NCBI RefSeq assembly: GCF_001905095.1
Contig: NZ_LWLS01000086.1
Span: forward strand, 1-61,713
Length of the DNA: 61,713 nucleotides
Reading direction: 5' to 3'
Source of the DNA: Micromonospora sp. CB01531
Lineage (GTDB): Bacteria > Actinomycetota > Actinomycetes > Mycobacteriales > Micromonosporaceae
In this document: positions 9,317 through 18,097 of the stretch, in pieces
Numbering within the stretch: position 1 is the stretch's first letter
Layout of the letters: every line of letters starts with the position of its first letter
Notes under the pieces: model-generated
What the model saw: only the letters and a program-made list of their open reading frames with translations
Database searches by the model: none
Told to the model about the DNA's origin: nothing
Made by a program: the position numbers and the translations under genes

Positions 9317-10192
9317 CTACTCCTTGTCCACGTGGGGGGCCCGCCGGGCGAGCAGGAAGACGGCGCCGGCCAGCACGGCCAGGGCAAGGATCTCGCCGAT
9401 CAGGTCCCCCGGTCCCGTCTGGATCCGCTCGTCCAGCCAGAGCAGGCCGACGGCGAGCGACACCAGTGGGTCGGCCACGATGATCGTGGCCAGGGCCGGC
9501 GCGCCCAGCGGGCCGGCCTGGTAGGCGTTCTGGCTCAGCAGCACGCCGAACGGACCCAGGATCATGAGCCCGTACGTCTGCCAGTGCCCGAACACGCTCA
9601 GCGGGCTGCCGTTGTAGTGGAAGGCGAGGCTGCTGATCAGGCCGGCGGTGACGCCGTAGCAGACGCCGGCGGCCAGGGCCAGCGGCAGCGGGCGCCACTT
9701 GCGGCCCAGCCCGACGGCGGCCGCCAGGCACAACGCGACCGCCCCGACCACCGCGACGCCCAACAGCAGGGCCGACGAGAGCGTTCCCAGCCCCTTGCCC
9801 TGTCCGGCGGACGGCCGGGCGATCAGCAGGAACGCCGAGAGCGCGAGCAGGCAGAGCACCGCTTCCAGCATGATCCTGAGGTCGGGGCGCCTGCGCTCGG
9901 TGAGCGCGTGCAGCAGGATGTACCAGACCAGTCCGGTGATCAGCAGCGGCTGCACCAGGATCAGCGGCATCAGGCTGAGCGCGCCGACCTGGAGGCCGAA
10001 GGCGCCGGCGGCGAGCACCACTGACCAGCGCCATTCGGGTTGGCGGATCAGGTGCAGCAGCAGGGTGGGTCGCCCGGCGGGACTCTCGGGAGCGCGGTGG
10101 GAGGCGCGGAACTGCATCACCGAGGACGCCCCGAACGCCGCGGCCGCACCGAGGGCGAGTGGGGTTCCGGCCAGCACGTCGGCGGTCAGCAT
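9317..10192 (-). CDS. DMT (EamA-like) transporter
   Basis: This 291-residue integral membrane protein has about ten hydrophobic segments in two fivefold halves, typical of the drug/metabolite transporter superfamily. The first helix is PLALGAAAAFGASSVMQFRA. The region VQPLLITGLVWYILLHA and the C-terminal VADPLVSLAVGLLWLDERIQ match the DMT proteins common in actinobacteria. Its ATG lies inside the last codons of the upstream PAP2 gene (7-bp overlap), so the two are coupled. Cargo unknown; coupling with a lipid phosphatase suggests a lipid or isoprenoid-related substrate, which is inference only. Confidence 0.8.
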   Translation of the reverse strand: MLTADVLAGTPLALGAAAAFGASSVMQFRASHRAPESPAGRPTLLLHLIRQPEWRWSVVLAAGAFGLQVGALSLMPLILVQPLLITGLVWYILLHALTERRRPDLRIMLEAVLCLLALSAFLLIARPSAGQGKGLGTLSSALLLGVAVVGAVALCLAAAVGLGRKWRPLPLALAAGVCYGVTAGLISSLAFHYNGSPLSVFGHWQTYGLMILGPFGVLLSQNAYQAGPLGAPALATIIVADPLVSLAVGLLWLDERIQTGPGDLIGEILALAVLAGAVFLLARRAPHVDKE

Positions 10193-11001
10193 GGGCGTTG
10201 CGGCCCGATCATGCGGACCTGCCCCCACCGGTGGTGCGAGCCTGGCGGCCCTTCCCGTTGTGCGTGCGAGTAGACCTGGTGGTCGCTGGGGGGTGGCTGG
10301 TCGAGCCGGCGGGGCAGGCGGAGGGTCCGCCACGGCACCCGCAGCAGGAACCGCACGATCAGCAGCCCGAGCAGGTAGCCGCCGATGCTGTCGGTGAGCC
10401 AGTGGTAGCCGAGGTAGGTGGTGCCGATGGCCACCAGCACACCGGGCAGCCACTGCAGCACGCGCCGGACCGGCACCGCCAGGTACGGCGCGAGCAGCAT
10501 GGCCAGCACCCCGTAGTAGACGATGCCGTTGCTCACGTGCCCGGACGGGTAGAACTCCTCCCATCCCTGGCTGAACAACCGCACCGAACCGTGGTGCGGG
10601 GCGCCGCGCGAGGTCCACTTCTTCAGGCCCACGATCAGGATGGTGCTCACGATCGGGGCCAGTCCGGCTGGGATGATCGGCCGGATCGTCCGGTGCCGCC
10701 AGGCGAGCCAGAACGACACCGCCACGGTCAGGGTGGTCAGCGGACCGCCCTGGCCCAGGTAGTCGAAGGCCAGCATCAGCTTGGCGACCGGCGGTGGCCG
10801 GTGTTGGTCGCACCAGTCCCGTACCGCGATGTCGACGTCGAGCAGCGGGGACCACCACACCAGCGCGGCGGTGAGCGCGGCGAGCGCGGCGACCAGCAGG
10901 CCGTCGAGCCACCAGCCGGCCGGTACCGGAGCCAGGGCGGGTTCACCGAGTGGGCGAGGCGGACGAACGTCGGGTTTCCGGGCGGGCCTTCCCGCTGCCA
11001 T
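10186..11001 (-). CDS. PAP2-family (type 2 phosphatidic acid phosphatase) membrane phosphatase
   Basis: This 271-residue protein has about six membrane helices and the three PAP2 signatures: KKWTSRGAPHHGS (variant of KxxxxxxRP), YPSGHVSNG (PSGH) and YLGYHWLTDSIGG (RxxxxxHxxxD variant). The His of PSGH and of GYHWLTD are the expected catalytic pair. Members dephosphorylate lipid phosphates such as phosphatidate or undecaprenyl pyrophosphate at the outer membrane face. The C-terminal 45 residues are hydrophilic. It is translationally coupled to the DMT gene downstream. Substrate not determined. Confidence 0.85.
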   Translation of the reverse strand: MAAGRPARKPDVRPPRPLGEPALAPVPAGWWLDGLLVAALAALTAALVWWSPLLDVDIAVRDWCDQHRPPPVAKLMLAFDYLGQGGPLTTLTVAVSFWLAWRHRTIRPIIPAGLAPIVSTILIVGLKKWTSRGAPHHGSVRLFSQGWEEFYPSGHVSNGIVYYGVLAMLLAPYLAVPVRRVLQWLPGVLVAIGTTYLGYHWLTDSIGGYLLGLLIVRFLLRVPWRTLRLPRRLDQPPPSDHQVYSHAQREGPPGSHHRWGQVRMIGPQRPC

Positions 11002-11157
11002 CCGCCTCCTCCCTCGTCTGGTCGAACCGGCACTGGTGCTGCCGAGAGCCTGAAAGTACCTTAGATGGGGAGAAATCCGCCGGTAAGCTGCTATTCATCC
11101 CGAGGGGCGGCGGCTGGTGGCGCGCTCCGCCTTTCGTCGCTGGAGGCGTACGACATG

Positions 11158-12033
11158 TCAACGACCGCGACCCGGTGCCCGGCGCCCACGGTCCGCCGGT
11201 CTGTCGGTTCCCACCCGGTGTGGCTGGGCGTGCCGGGCGAGCGCGACCGCGCCGCTGACGGCGAGCAGGAAGCCCAGCACCGCCACCGGCTCGGCGCCGG
11301 GCCGCACCCGGTCACCGAGCACCAGCCAGCCGGCCACCGCCGGGGCCACGGTCTGGCCGAGGATGGTGGAGGCGGAAGCGACCGTGACAGAGCCGCGCTG
11401 CAGGGCGGTGGCGTAGAGCAGCACGCCGGTCATCCCGGCCAGCACCAGCGTGTAGCTGACCGGGCTGGCCAGCACCATGCCCGGACTGCTGGCCCGGCCG
11501 AGCAGCCGGGCACCGACCGCCGCGGCGCCGAAGGAGAGCCCGGCCAGCAAGCCGGGCAGGGCGGGGCCCCGCATCCGGGGGCTGCCCAGGTATGCCCCGA
11601 CGGCCAGCGCGAGCACCGCGCCGAGCAGCCACCAGCCGTCGTTGGGCGAGGCCTCGGCCGGCGGGCTGGTGCCGGCCGAGAAAACCAGCAGCAGCAGGCC
11701 GGCGACCACGCCACCGATGGCCACCCAGTCCTTGGGGGCCAGCCGGACGCGCAGCACCAGCATGGCGATCAGCGCCACCAGGCTGAGGTTGGCCGCCCCG
11801 ACCGCCTGCACCGCGAAAAGCGGCACGGTACGCAGCGCGGTGAAGGTGAACCCGGAGGACGCGCCGTCGAGGGCCAGGCCGGCCGCGTACGGCCCGGTGC
11901 GCACCAGCCGCCACAGCAGCCTCGGGTCGAGGTGGGCCATGGCCGCCACCCGGCGCGCTCCGATCGACTGCAGGATCGCCGCGGTGGCGCTGCACAGTGC
12001 GGCGAGGAGCGCCAGCAGAAAACCGAAGGCCAT
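11158..12033 (-). CDS. Second DMT (EamA-like) transporter
   Basis: This 291-residue membrane protein with about nine or ten helices begins MAFGFLLALLAALCSATAAI. The repeated halves RTVPLFAVQAVGAANLSLVA and ASTILGQTVAPAVAGWLVLGD are DMT-like. The tail QPHRVGTDRPADRGRRAPGR is basic and cytoplasmic. It is the same length as the DMT gene at 9317-10192 and may be a diverged paralogue flanking the PAP2 gene. It is divergent from the glycosyltransferase/acyltransferase fusion. Cargo unknown. Confidence 0.8.
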   Translation of the reverse strand: MAFGFLLALLAALCSATAAILQSIGARRVAAMAHLDPRLLWRLVRTGPYAAGLALDGASSGFTFTALRTVPLFAVQAVGAANLSLVALIAMLVLRVRLAPKDWVAIGGVVAGLLLLVFSAGTSPPAEASPNDGWWLLGAVLALAVGAYLGSPRMRGPALPGLLAGLSFGAAAVGARLLGRASSPGMVLASPVSYTLVLAGMTGVLLYATALQRGSVTVASASTILGQTVAPAVAGWLVLGDRVRPGAEPVAVLGFLLAVSGAVALARHAQPHRVGTDRPADRGRRAPGRGR

Positions 12034-12116
12034 GGAGAAGTCCCGAGATCGTCGGCGCCGGATCGGCCGGTCGAGGCCCGCCTGGCATACCCACCAGCGC
12101 GCGGGTCTCGCACCCG

Positions 12117-14774
12117 ATGCCGCCCGAATCCGGCGGGCCTCCGGTGATCGCGCCCGACAACGGGCCGGGTCACCCGATCCGGCCGCCCGCCGAGTCGATC
12201 GCGCGGCGCGTGCTGATCGTTTCCGCCGACATCGGCGGCGGGCACGACGCCACCGGCCGGGCGCTCGAGGAACGCGTCCACGCGCTCTGGCCGGGCAGCC
12301 GGGTGGGCTGGGTGGACACCCTTGACGCGATGGGTCCGGGGGTCGGCCCGACCTTTCGTCGCACCTATCTGACCAATGTCGGGGCGACGCCCTGGTTGTA
12401 CGAGTTCTTCTGGTCCTCGCTGTGGCGGCACCGGTGGTTCGCCGACGCCTCGAAGTGGTTCACCGGCTCCTGGGCCGGGCGGCGGCTCGGCCCGGTCATC
12501 GAGGCGTTCGACCCGGACGTGATCCTTTCCACCTACCCGCTGGGCAGTGCCGGGCTGGCCTGGCTACGCCGGAACCGCGGTCTCGGCGTACCGGTCGGGG
12601 CCTGGGTGTCCGATTTCGCCCCGCACCCGTTCTGGGTGTATTCCCAGCTGGATCTGGGGATGGTGGTGCACCCGGCGGCGCTGCCGGTGGCGGCGGTCGC
12701 CGCCCCGGGCGCGGCGCTCGGGGTCTGCGCGCCCCCGGTGCTCGAGCGGTTCCGGCCGGGTGACCGGGCCGAGGCCGCCCGGCGCTGCGGTCTCGACCCG
12801 GACCGGCAGGCGGTGGTGGTCGCCTGCGGCTCCTACAGCCTGGGCTCGGTCGAGGAGGCGATCGCCCCGCTGGTCGGCATCGGCGACGCGGTGCAGGTCG
12901 TCGCGGTCTGCGGACGCAACCAGCAGTTGGCCGACCGGCTGGCGCGCCTGGCCACCCCCGACGGGCGGCTGCTGGTGCGCGCCTGGGTCGACGACATGCC
13001 CACGCTGCTACGGGCCGCGCACCTGCTGGTCACCAATGCCGGCGGAGCGACCGCACTCGAGGCGTGGGCCACCGGCACGCCGGTGGTGATGTACCGGCCG
13101 ATCGCCGCGCACGGCGCGGCCAATGCGGCGTTGATGACCGCCGCGGGGCTGGCCGAGACGGTCCGCGACCCGGCCGCGCTGGTCGCGCTCGTCCGCTCCC
13201 GGCTGGTCGGTCCGCACCCGCCGCACCCGGTGCAGGCGTCGGCCCACCCGCACCTGCCGGACCTCGGGCTGCCGGCCGTCGCCGGTGCGCGCTCTCCGGT
13301 GGAGGCACCGTCACCGGACGGGGGGCGCCCGGCCGACCCGGCCCGCTGGGGGTCTCCCGCCGGGCCGGCCGGCGAACAGCCGGCCAGCTGGCCGCTACGC
13401 CCACAGGACGCGTTCTTCCGGTACGTGCAGTCGGCCACGGTGGCGCAACAGATCGGTGTGGTGCTGGAGCTCGGGCCCCGACCCGACGGCACCGCCCTCA
13501 CCCGCGAGGATCTGGCCGCGCTGCTGGCGCGGCGGCTACCCACGATCACCACCCTTCGTCGCCGGCTGGTCAGCCGGGGGCCGGGGCGCCGGCCCGGCTG
13601 GGTGGTCGACCGGTACGTCGACCCCGCCGCCCACCTGACCGAGGTGCGGCTCGCGCCGGGCGACGACGGCAGCGCCGCGGTGGACAGGTTCTGGTCCCAG
13701 CCGCTGTCCCTGGACCGGCCACCGTGGCAGATCCTGCTGCTCGGCGGGCTCCCCGACGGGCGTACCCGGGTGGCGGTCAAACTGCACCACTGCCTCGGTG
13801 ACGGTCTGTCGGCGATCGGCGTCCTGCAACGGCTGCTCGACCCGGCCACCACCCGGCCGGCGAAGCCGGCAGGGCAGGCGCCGGCCCGGCCCGGGCGGGA
13901 CACCGTGGGGCTGGGCGGCCGGGTCCGGGACGCCGCCAGCCGGGTCGCGCTCACCGCACGCGGGCTGGCCCGCCTGGCCGCCCAGGGGCCGGCGCCGGCC
14001 ACCGTGCTCAACCGTCCGCTCGCCTCACCGCGCCGGGTCCTGGTCACCGCCACCCTGCCCGCCGCCGAGGTGTTCCGCGCGGCACGCGCCTGCGGGGCGC
14101 ACGCCAGCGAACTCATGCTGGCGTTGACCGCCGGGGCGCTGGGTCGGGTCCACCCCGCGCCGGCACCGCCCCGGTTGCGGGCCATGTTCGCGGTCTCCCG
14201 CGACCCCCGCCGGCGGGCGCCGACGCAGGGAAACTGGACCGGTGCGGTCAATCTCGACCTCCCGGTGCGGCGCATCCCGCCCCGATTCCGGGTCGCCCTG
14301 GTCCGGCGGTCGCTGCGGACCGCGCTGCGCAGCGGGGAACCCGAAGCGGCCGGCCTGGTCATGCGGGCGATGGGCACGCTGCCCGCGCCGGTGCACGCCG
14401 CGCTGGCGCGGCGGGTCTACAGCAGCCGGCACCTCAACGTGATCGTCTCCTACGTTCCGGCGCCGTTGCGTCCGCAGGTGCTGGCCGGCGCGCCGCTCAG
14501 GACGGCCACCCCGGTGGTCGCGCTCGCCGCGGGGGTGCCCGTCGGGATCGGCGTGCTGCGCTGCGACGACACCTTCGAGGTCGGTGCGCTGCTGGACGGG
14601 TCGCTGGCCGACGTCGGCCCGGCCTTCGTCGCCGCCCTGCACGCCGAACTGGCCCACCTGCTCGCCGAGGCCGACCGCGCGCCGGTCGCCGAAGACCGGC
14701 CGGCCGAGGAGCCCGCGACGTCCGGCCCGCCCCGGTGGGGTTCGGCGCCGCCGGAGCTGCCGCGGTGCGGCTGA
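12117..14774 (+). CDS. Fusion of MGDG-synthase-like glycosyltransferase and WS/DGAT acyltransferase
   Basis: This 885-residue two-domain protein starts with an MGDG-synthase/MurG-like (GT28, GT-B) half. RVLIVSADIGGGHDATGRAL (about residues 32-51) begins the lipid-acceptor domain, and VVACGSYSLGSVEEA plus TNAGGATALEAWATGTPVVM forms the nucleotide-sugar domain to about 385. After a Pro-rich linker (about 390-430), a wax-ester-synthase/DGAT-type half follows, with the acyltransfer motif HHCLGDG (HHxxxDG, about 557-563) and the C-terminal DUF1298-like region NVIVSYVPAP. The pair suggests sugar transfer to a lipid and acyl transfer to the product. ATG 12117 lacks a clear ribosome site; GTG codons nearby are alternatives. 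Its stop overlaps the SDR start. It converges with the hopanoid operon. Confidence 0.85.
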   Translation: MPPESGGPPVIAPDNGPGHPIRPPAESIARRVLIVSADIGGGHDATGRALEERVHALWPGSRVGWVDTLDAMGPGVGPTFRRTYLTNVGATPWLYEFFWSSLWRHRWFADASKWFTGSWAGRRLGPVIEAFDPDVILSTYPLGSAGLAWLRRNRGLGVPVGAWVSDFAPHPFWVYSQLDLGMVVHPAALPVAAVAAPGAALGVCAPPVLERFRPGDRAEAARRCGLDPDRQAVVVACGSYSLGSVEEAIAPLVGIGDAVQVVAVCGRNQQLADRLARLATPDGRLLVRAWVDDMPTLLRAAHLLVTNAGGATALEAWATGTPVVMYRPIAAHGAANAALMTAAGLAETVRDPAALVALVRSRLVGPHPPHPVQASAHPHLPDLGLPAVAGARSPVEAPSPDGGRPADPARWGSPAGPAGEQPASWPLRPQDAFFRYVQSATVAQQIGVVLELGPRPDGTALTREDLAALLARRLPTITTLRRRLVSRGPGRRPGWVVDRYVDPAAHLTEVRLAPGDDGSAAVDRFWSQPLSLDRPPWQILLLGGLPDGRTRVAVKLHHCLGDGLSAIGVLQRLLDPATTRPAKPAGQAPARPGRDTVGLGGRVRDAASRVALTARGLARLAAQGPAPATVLNRPLASPRRVLVTATLPAAEVFRAARACGAHASELMLALTAGALGRVHPAPAPPRLRAMFAVSRDPRRRAPTQGNWTGAVNLDLPVRRIPPRFRVALVRRSLRTALRSGEPEAAGLVMRAMGTLPAPVHAALARRVYSSRHLNVIVSYVPAPLRPQVLAGAPLRTATPVVALAAGVPVGIGVLRCDDTFEVGALLDGSLADVGPAFVAALHAELAHLLAEADRAPVAEDRPAEEPATSGPPRWGSAPPELPRCG

Positions 14775-15514
14775 CCGGCGCGGTGGTGCTGGTCACCGGT
14801 GCCTCGTCGGGCATCGGCGCCGCCCTCGTCCGGCGGCTGGCCGAGGCCGGAAGTCAGGTCGTCGCGGCCGGCCGGGACGCCGACCGGCTGGCCCGGCTCG
14901 CCGCCGAGACCGGCGCCACCACACTGCTGACCGACCTGACCCGGCCCGGCGCCGGCCGGGAGCTGGCCGAGCGGGCGCTGGCCCGCCACGCCCGGGTGGA
15001 CGTGCTGGTCAACAACGCCGGCACCGGCTGGGCCGGCCCGTTCGCCGGGATGGCCGACGCGGTCGCCGACGAGCTGCTCGCGGTGAACCTGCGCGCACCG
15101 ATCGAGCTGACCCGGGCGCTGCTGCCCGGCATGTGCCACCACGGCGGGCACCTGGTCTTCGTCGGCTCGATCGCCGGGCGGCTCGGGGTGGGCGGGGAAG
15201 CCGTCTACGCGGCCAGCAAGGCCGGGCTGGACGCCTTCGCCGAGAGTCTGCGCCTGGAGCTGGCCGGCCGCGGCGTGACCGTCAGCACGATCGTGCCCGG
15301 GGTGGTGGACACCCCGTTCTTCGTCCGTCGGGGCCAGCCGTACCACCGTCGCCGTCCCCGCCCGCTGCCACCGGAGCGGGTGGCCGACGCGCTGGCCGCC
15401 GCGATCGCCCGGAACCGGGCCGAGGTGTACGTCCCGGGCTGGCTGCGCCTGCCGGTGGCGGTACGCGGGCTGCTGCCCGCGCTGTACCGCCGGCTGGCCA
15501 CCCGGTTCGGATGA
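14765..15514 (+). CDS. SDR-family oxidoreductase
   Basis: This 249-residue classical short-chain dehydrogenase has the cofactor motif VTGASSGIGAAL (TGxxxGxG), NNAGTGWAGPF (NNAG), a catalytic Ser in VGSIAGRLG, and YAASK (YxxxK). GTG 14765 is chosen because GGAG lies 8 bases upstream and it overlaps the preceding TGA; ATG 14735 is possible but would overlap the fusion gene by 40 bp. The C-terminal LPRY-like segment RLPVAVRGLLPALYRRLATR may bind membrane. It is coupled to the glycosyltransferase/acyltransferase fusion, so it probably acts on the same lipid. Confidence 0.88.
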   Translation: MRLTGAVVLVTGASSGIGAALVRRLAEAGSQVVAAGRDADRLARLAAETGATTLLTDLTRPGAGRELAERALARHARVDVLVNNAGTGWAGPFAGMADAVADELLAVNLRAPIELTRALLPGMCHHGGHLVFVGSIAGRLGVGGEAVYAASKAGLDAFAESLRLELAGRGVTVSTIVPGVVDTPFFVRRGQPYHRRRPRPLPPERVADALAAAIARNRAEVYVPGWLRLPVAVRGLLPALYRRLATRFG

Positions 15515-15533
15515 ACCGGGCCGGCGCCGGACC

Positions 15534-16538
15534 TCAGCGGCCGCGTACCGCGCGCAGCGACTGCCGCAGCGAGGACATCGTGGCCAGCACGGCGGTCGGT
15601 TCGTGGCCGCAGTGCGCCATGCAGTTCGCGCAGCGGTCGTCGCGTCCCCGGCCGTAGCTGTCCCAGTCGGTGGAGTCGAGCAGCTCGCGGTAGCTGGCGG
15701 CGTACCCGTCGGCCATCAGGTAACAGGGCCGCTGCCAGCCGAGCAGCGAGTACGACGGGATGGCCCACGCGGTGCAGGGGAAGTCCACCCGGCCTTCCAG
15801 GAAGTCCAGGAACAGCGGCGAGTGGTTGAGCCGCCAGCGGGCCCGCCGGCCTCCGGCGAAGGCCTTGCGGAACAGCTCCCTGGTCTCCGTGACGCCCAGG
15901 AAGTGGTCCTGATCCGGCGCCTTCTCGTAGGCGTACGCGGGCGAGAGCATCATCTCGTCCACCCGCAGGTCGTCGTTGAGGTAGTCGAGCACCTCGATCA
16001 CGGTCTGCGGGGTGTCGGTGTTGAAGAACGTGGTGTTGGTGGTGACCCGGAAGCCGCGCTGCTGGGCGTCCCGCACAGCCGCCACCGCGGCGTCGAAGAC
16101 CCCGTCCTTGCACACCGACGCGTCGTGCCGCTCGCGCAGCCCGTCGATGTGCACGGTGAAGGCGAAGTACGGCGACGGCCGGAACTTGTCGATCTTCTTG
16201 GGCAGCAGGACCGCGTTGGTGCAGAGGAAGACGTACTTCTTCCGGCGCACCAGTTCGGCGACCAGGGTGTCGATCTCGGGGTGCATCAGGGGCTCGCCGC
16301 CCGCGATGGAGATCATCGGTGCGCCGCACTCCTCCACGGCGGCCAGTGCCTGGTCCACCGGCATCCGGCGCTTCAGCAGGTGCGCCGGCTGTTGGATCTT
16401 GCCGCACCCGGCGCACTTGAGATTGCAGGCGAACAACGGCTCCAGTTCCAGCAACAGCGGGAACCGCTGCCGTCCGCGCAGTTTCTGTTCGACCAGATAC
16501 CTGGCGATCCGCAGGCTCTGGCGCATCGGCATGCTCAC
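15534..16538 (-). CDS. hpnH: HpnH, adenosylhopene synthase (radical SAM)
   Basis: This 334-residue protein has GTG 16538 overlapping the previous TGA (GTGA), with AAGGAGGT upstream. The radical SAM cluster is C38/C42/C45 in FACNLKCAGCGK, followed by SIAGGEPLMHPEID. The C-terminal cysteine set CANCMAHCG is the SPASM-like end typical of HpnH. The enzyme attaches the 5'-deoxyadenosyl group to hopene (diploptene), making adenosylhopane, the precursor of C35 hopanoids. It is the last gene of the eight-gene hopanoid operon and faces the SDR gene across only 19 bp. Confidence 0.95.
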   Translation of the reverse strand: MSMPMRQSLRIARYLVEQKLRGRQRFPLLLELEPLFACNLKCAGCGKIQQPAHLLKRRMPVDQALAAVEECGAPMISIAGGEPLMHPEIDTLVAELVRRKKYVFLCTNAVLLPKKIDKFRPSPYFAFTVHIDGLRERHDASVCKDGVFDAAVAAVRDAQQRGFRVTTNTTFFNTDTPQTVIEVLDYLNDDLRVDEMMLSPAYAYEKAPDQDHFLGVTETRELFRKAFAGGRRARWRLNHSPLFLDFLEGRVDFPCTAWAIPSYSLLGWQRPCYLMADGYAASYRELLDSTDWDSYGRGRDDRCANCMAHCGHEPTAVLATMSSLRQSLRAVRGR

Positions 16539-18097
16539 GGCTGGCGTACCTCCTTGGGAAGGGTGAAGCTGACGTCCTCGACGGCTGCGGTGTGCTCGCT
16601 CACCTCCCTGGCACCGAGCGCGGTGAGTGCCGCGACGAGTTCGTCGACCAGGCCGGGCGGCGCCGACGCGCCGGCGGTCACCCCGACCGTCGTGGCGCCG
16701 GCCAGCCAGCGCGGGTCCACGCCGCCCACGTCGTCGACCAGGTGGGCCCGCGCGCCGGCCCGCTCGGCCACCTCGACCAGCCGGCGGGAGTTGGAGGAGT
16801 TGGTCGACCCGACCACCAGCACGACGTCGGCCCGTTCGGCGACGACCGTGATCGCCTGCTGCCGGTTGGTGGTGGCGTAGCAGATGTCGTCGGAGCCGGG
16901 GCCGGTCAGCGCCGGGAAGCGCCGGCGCAGCGCGTCGACGACGCCCGCCGCCTCGTCCACCGCCAGCGTGGTCTGTACCAGGTAGGACACCCGGGACGGG
17001 TCGGTCACCTGCACCGTCTCGGCGGCGGCCGCGTCGGGCACCAGCCGGATCCGCTCGGGCGCCTCGCCGAAGGTGCCCTCGGTCTCCTCGTGGCCGGCGT
17101 GCCCGATCAGCAGCACCGTGTCGCCCCGGCCGGCGAACCGGCGCGCCTCGGCGTGCACCTTGGTCACCAGGGGGCAGGTGGCGTCGATGACCGGCAGTTG
17201 CCGGTCGGCGGCCGACTGACGTACCGCGGGCGACACCCCGTGCGCGGAGAAGATGGTGAGCGCGCCGTCGGGGACCTCGTCGAGTTCGTCCACGAAGACC
17301 GCGCCGCGGGAGCGCAGGTCGGCCACGACCCGGGCGTTGTGCACGATCTGCTTGCGGACGTAGACGGGCGGGCCGTGCCGGCGCAGCGCCTGCTCCACCA
17401 CCGCGATCGCCCGTTCCACCCCGGCGCAGAACGAGCGGGGCGAGGCCAGCAGGACCTGCTGGACGCTGCCGGCGGCCGCCGCCCACTCGGCCAGCGCCGC
17501 CGCCACCGCGGGCAGCACCCGCAGCGCGGCGCGTATCCGGCGGAGTGTGGCCGGTCGGTACAGCGGTCCGGTCGCGGTGTCGGCGACCACCCGGACGCAG
17601 GCGGTCGGACGGTCGGCGCAGCCGGCCAGCAGCCACGCCGACTCCAGGTCGGCGACCAGCGCTCCGGTCGCGGCCAGCCGGGCCCGGGCCGTGCCGTCGA
17701 CCAGCCGGGTCGTGGTCACCACCGGACCGAGGTGAACCCGCAGCCCGCGGCGACGCAGTGCGGCGGCGAGCAGGGCGGCGGACGGCATCGGCACGACTTC
17801 CGGCCCCGGGTGCCCGGCTCGCGGGTCGGTGCGTACCTCGGTGGCCACCACGACGTCGCCCGGGGCCAGCCCGGGAGCCAGCCCGCCGCCGATCCCGGCG
17901 ACCGCCACCGGGGTCGTCCCGGTCGGTCGGCCGGCGGCCACCGACCGGGCGCGCCGGGATCCCGCGCCGGTACGCCGCAGCGCCGGCCACCGGCCCGGAT
18001 CGAGACCGGTCAGCCCCCGCCGCAGCGCCGCCGCCTCCGGCCGCATCGGCGCGCACAGGGTCCACGCCGTAACGGCGGGCGCTGCTGGCTCGGTCAC
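16535..18097 (-). CDS. Fusion: HpnG-like nucleosidase + IspH (HMB-PP reductase)
   Basis: This 520-residue protein has two domains. Residues 1 to about 210 form a purine-nucleoside-phosphorylase fold (PVAVAGIGGGLAPGLAPGDV, VVADTATGPL) like HpnG, which removes adenine from adenosylhopane to give ribosylhopane. Residues about 212-512 are IspH, the last MEP-pathway enzyme, with the three [4Fe-4S] cysteines C224 (SFCAGV), C308 (DATCPLV) and C406 (DDICYATTNRQ), and SAHGVSP and TNSSNSRRL. Its ATG overlaps the shc stop and its TGA overlaps the hpnH GTG. One polypeptide thus joins isoprenoid supply and hopanoid side-chain tailoring. The nucleosidase half is short and diverged. Confidence 0.9.
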   Translation of the reverse strand: MTEPAAPAVTAWTLCAPMRPEAAALRRGLTGLDPGRWPALRRTGAGSRRARSVAAGRPTGTTPVAVAGIGGGLAPGLAPGDVVVATEVRTDPRAGHPGPEVVPMPSAALLAAALRRRGLRVHLGPVVTTTRLVDGTARARLAATGALVADLESAWLLAGCADRPTACVRVVADTATGPLYRPATLRRIRAALRVLPAVAAALAEWAAAAGSVQQVLLASPRSFCAGVERAIAVVEQALRRHGPPVYVRKQIVHNARVVADLRSRGAVFVDELDEVPDGALTIFSAHGVSPAVRQSAADRQLPVIDATCPLVTKVHAEARRFAGRGDTVLLIGHAGHEETEGTFGEAPERIRLVPDAAAAETVQVTDPSRVSYLVQTTLAVDEAAGVVDALRRRFPALTGPGSDDICYATTNRQQAITVVAERADVVLVVGSTNSSNSRRLVEVAERAGARAHLVDDVGGVDPRWLAGATTVGVTAGASAPPGLVDELVAALTALGAREVSEHTAAVEDVSFTLPKEVRQP

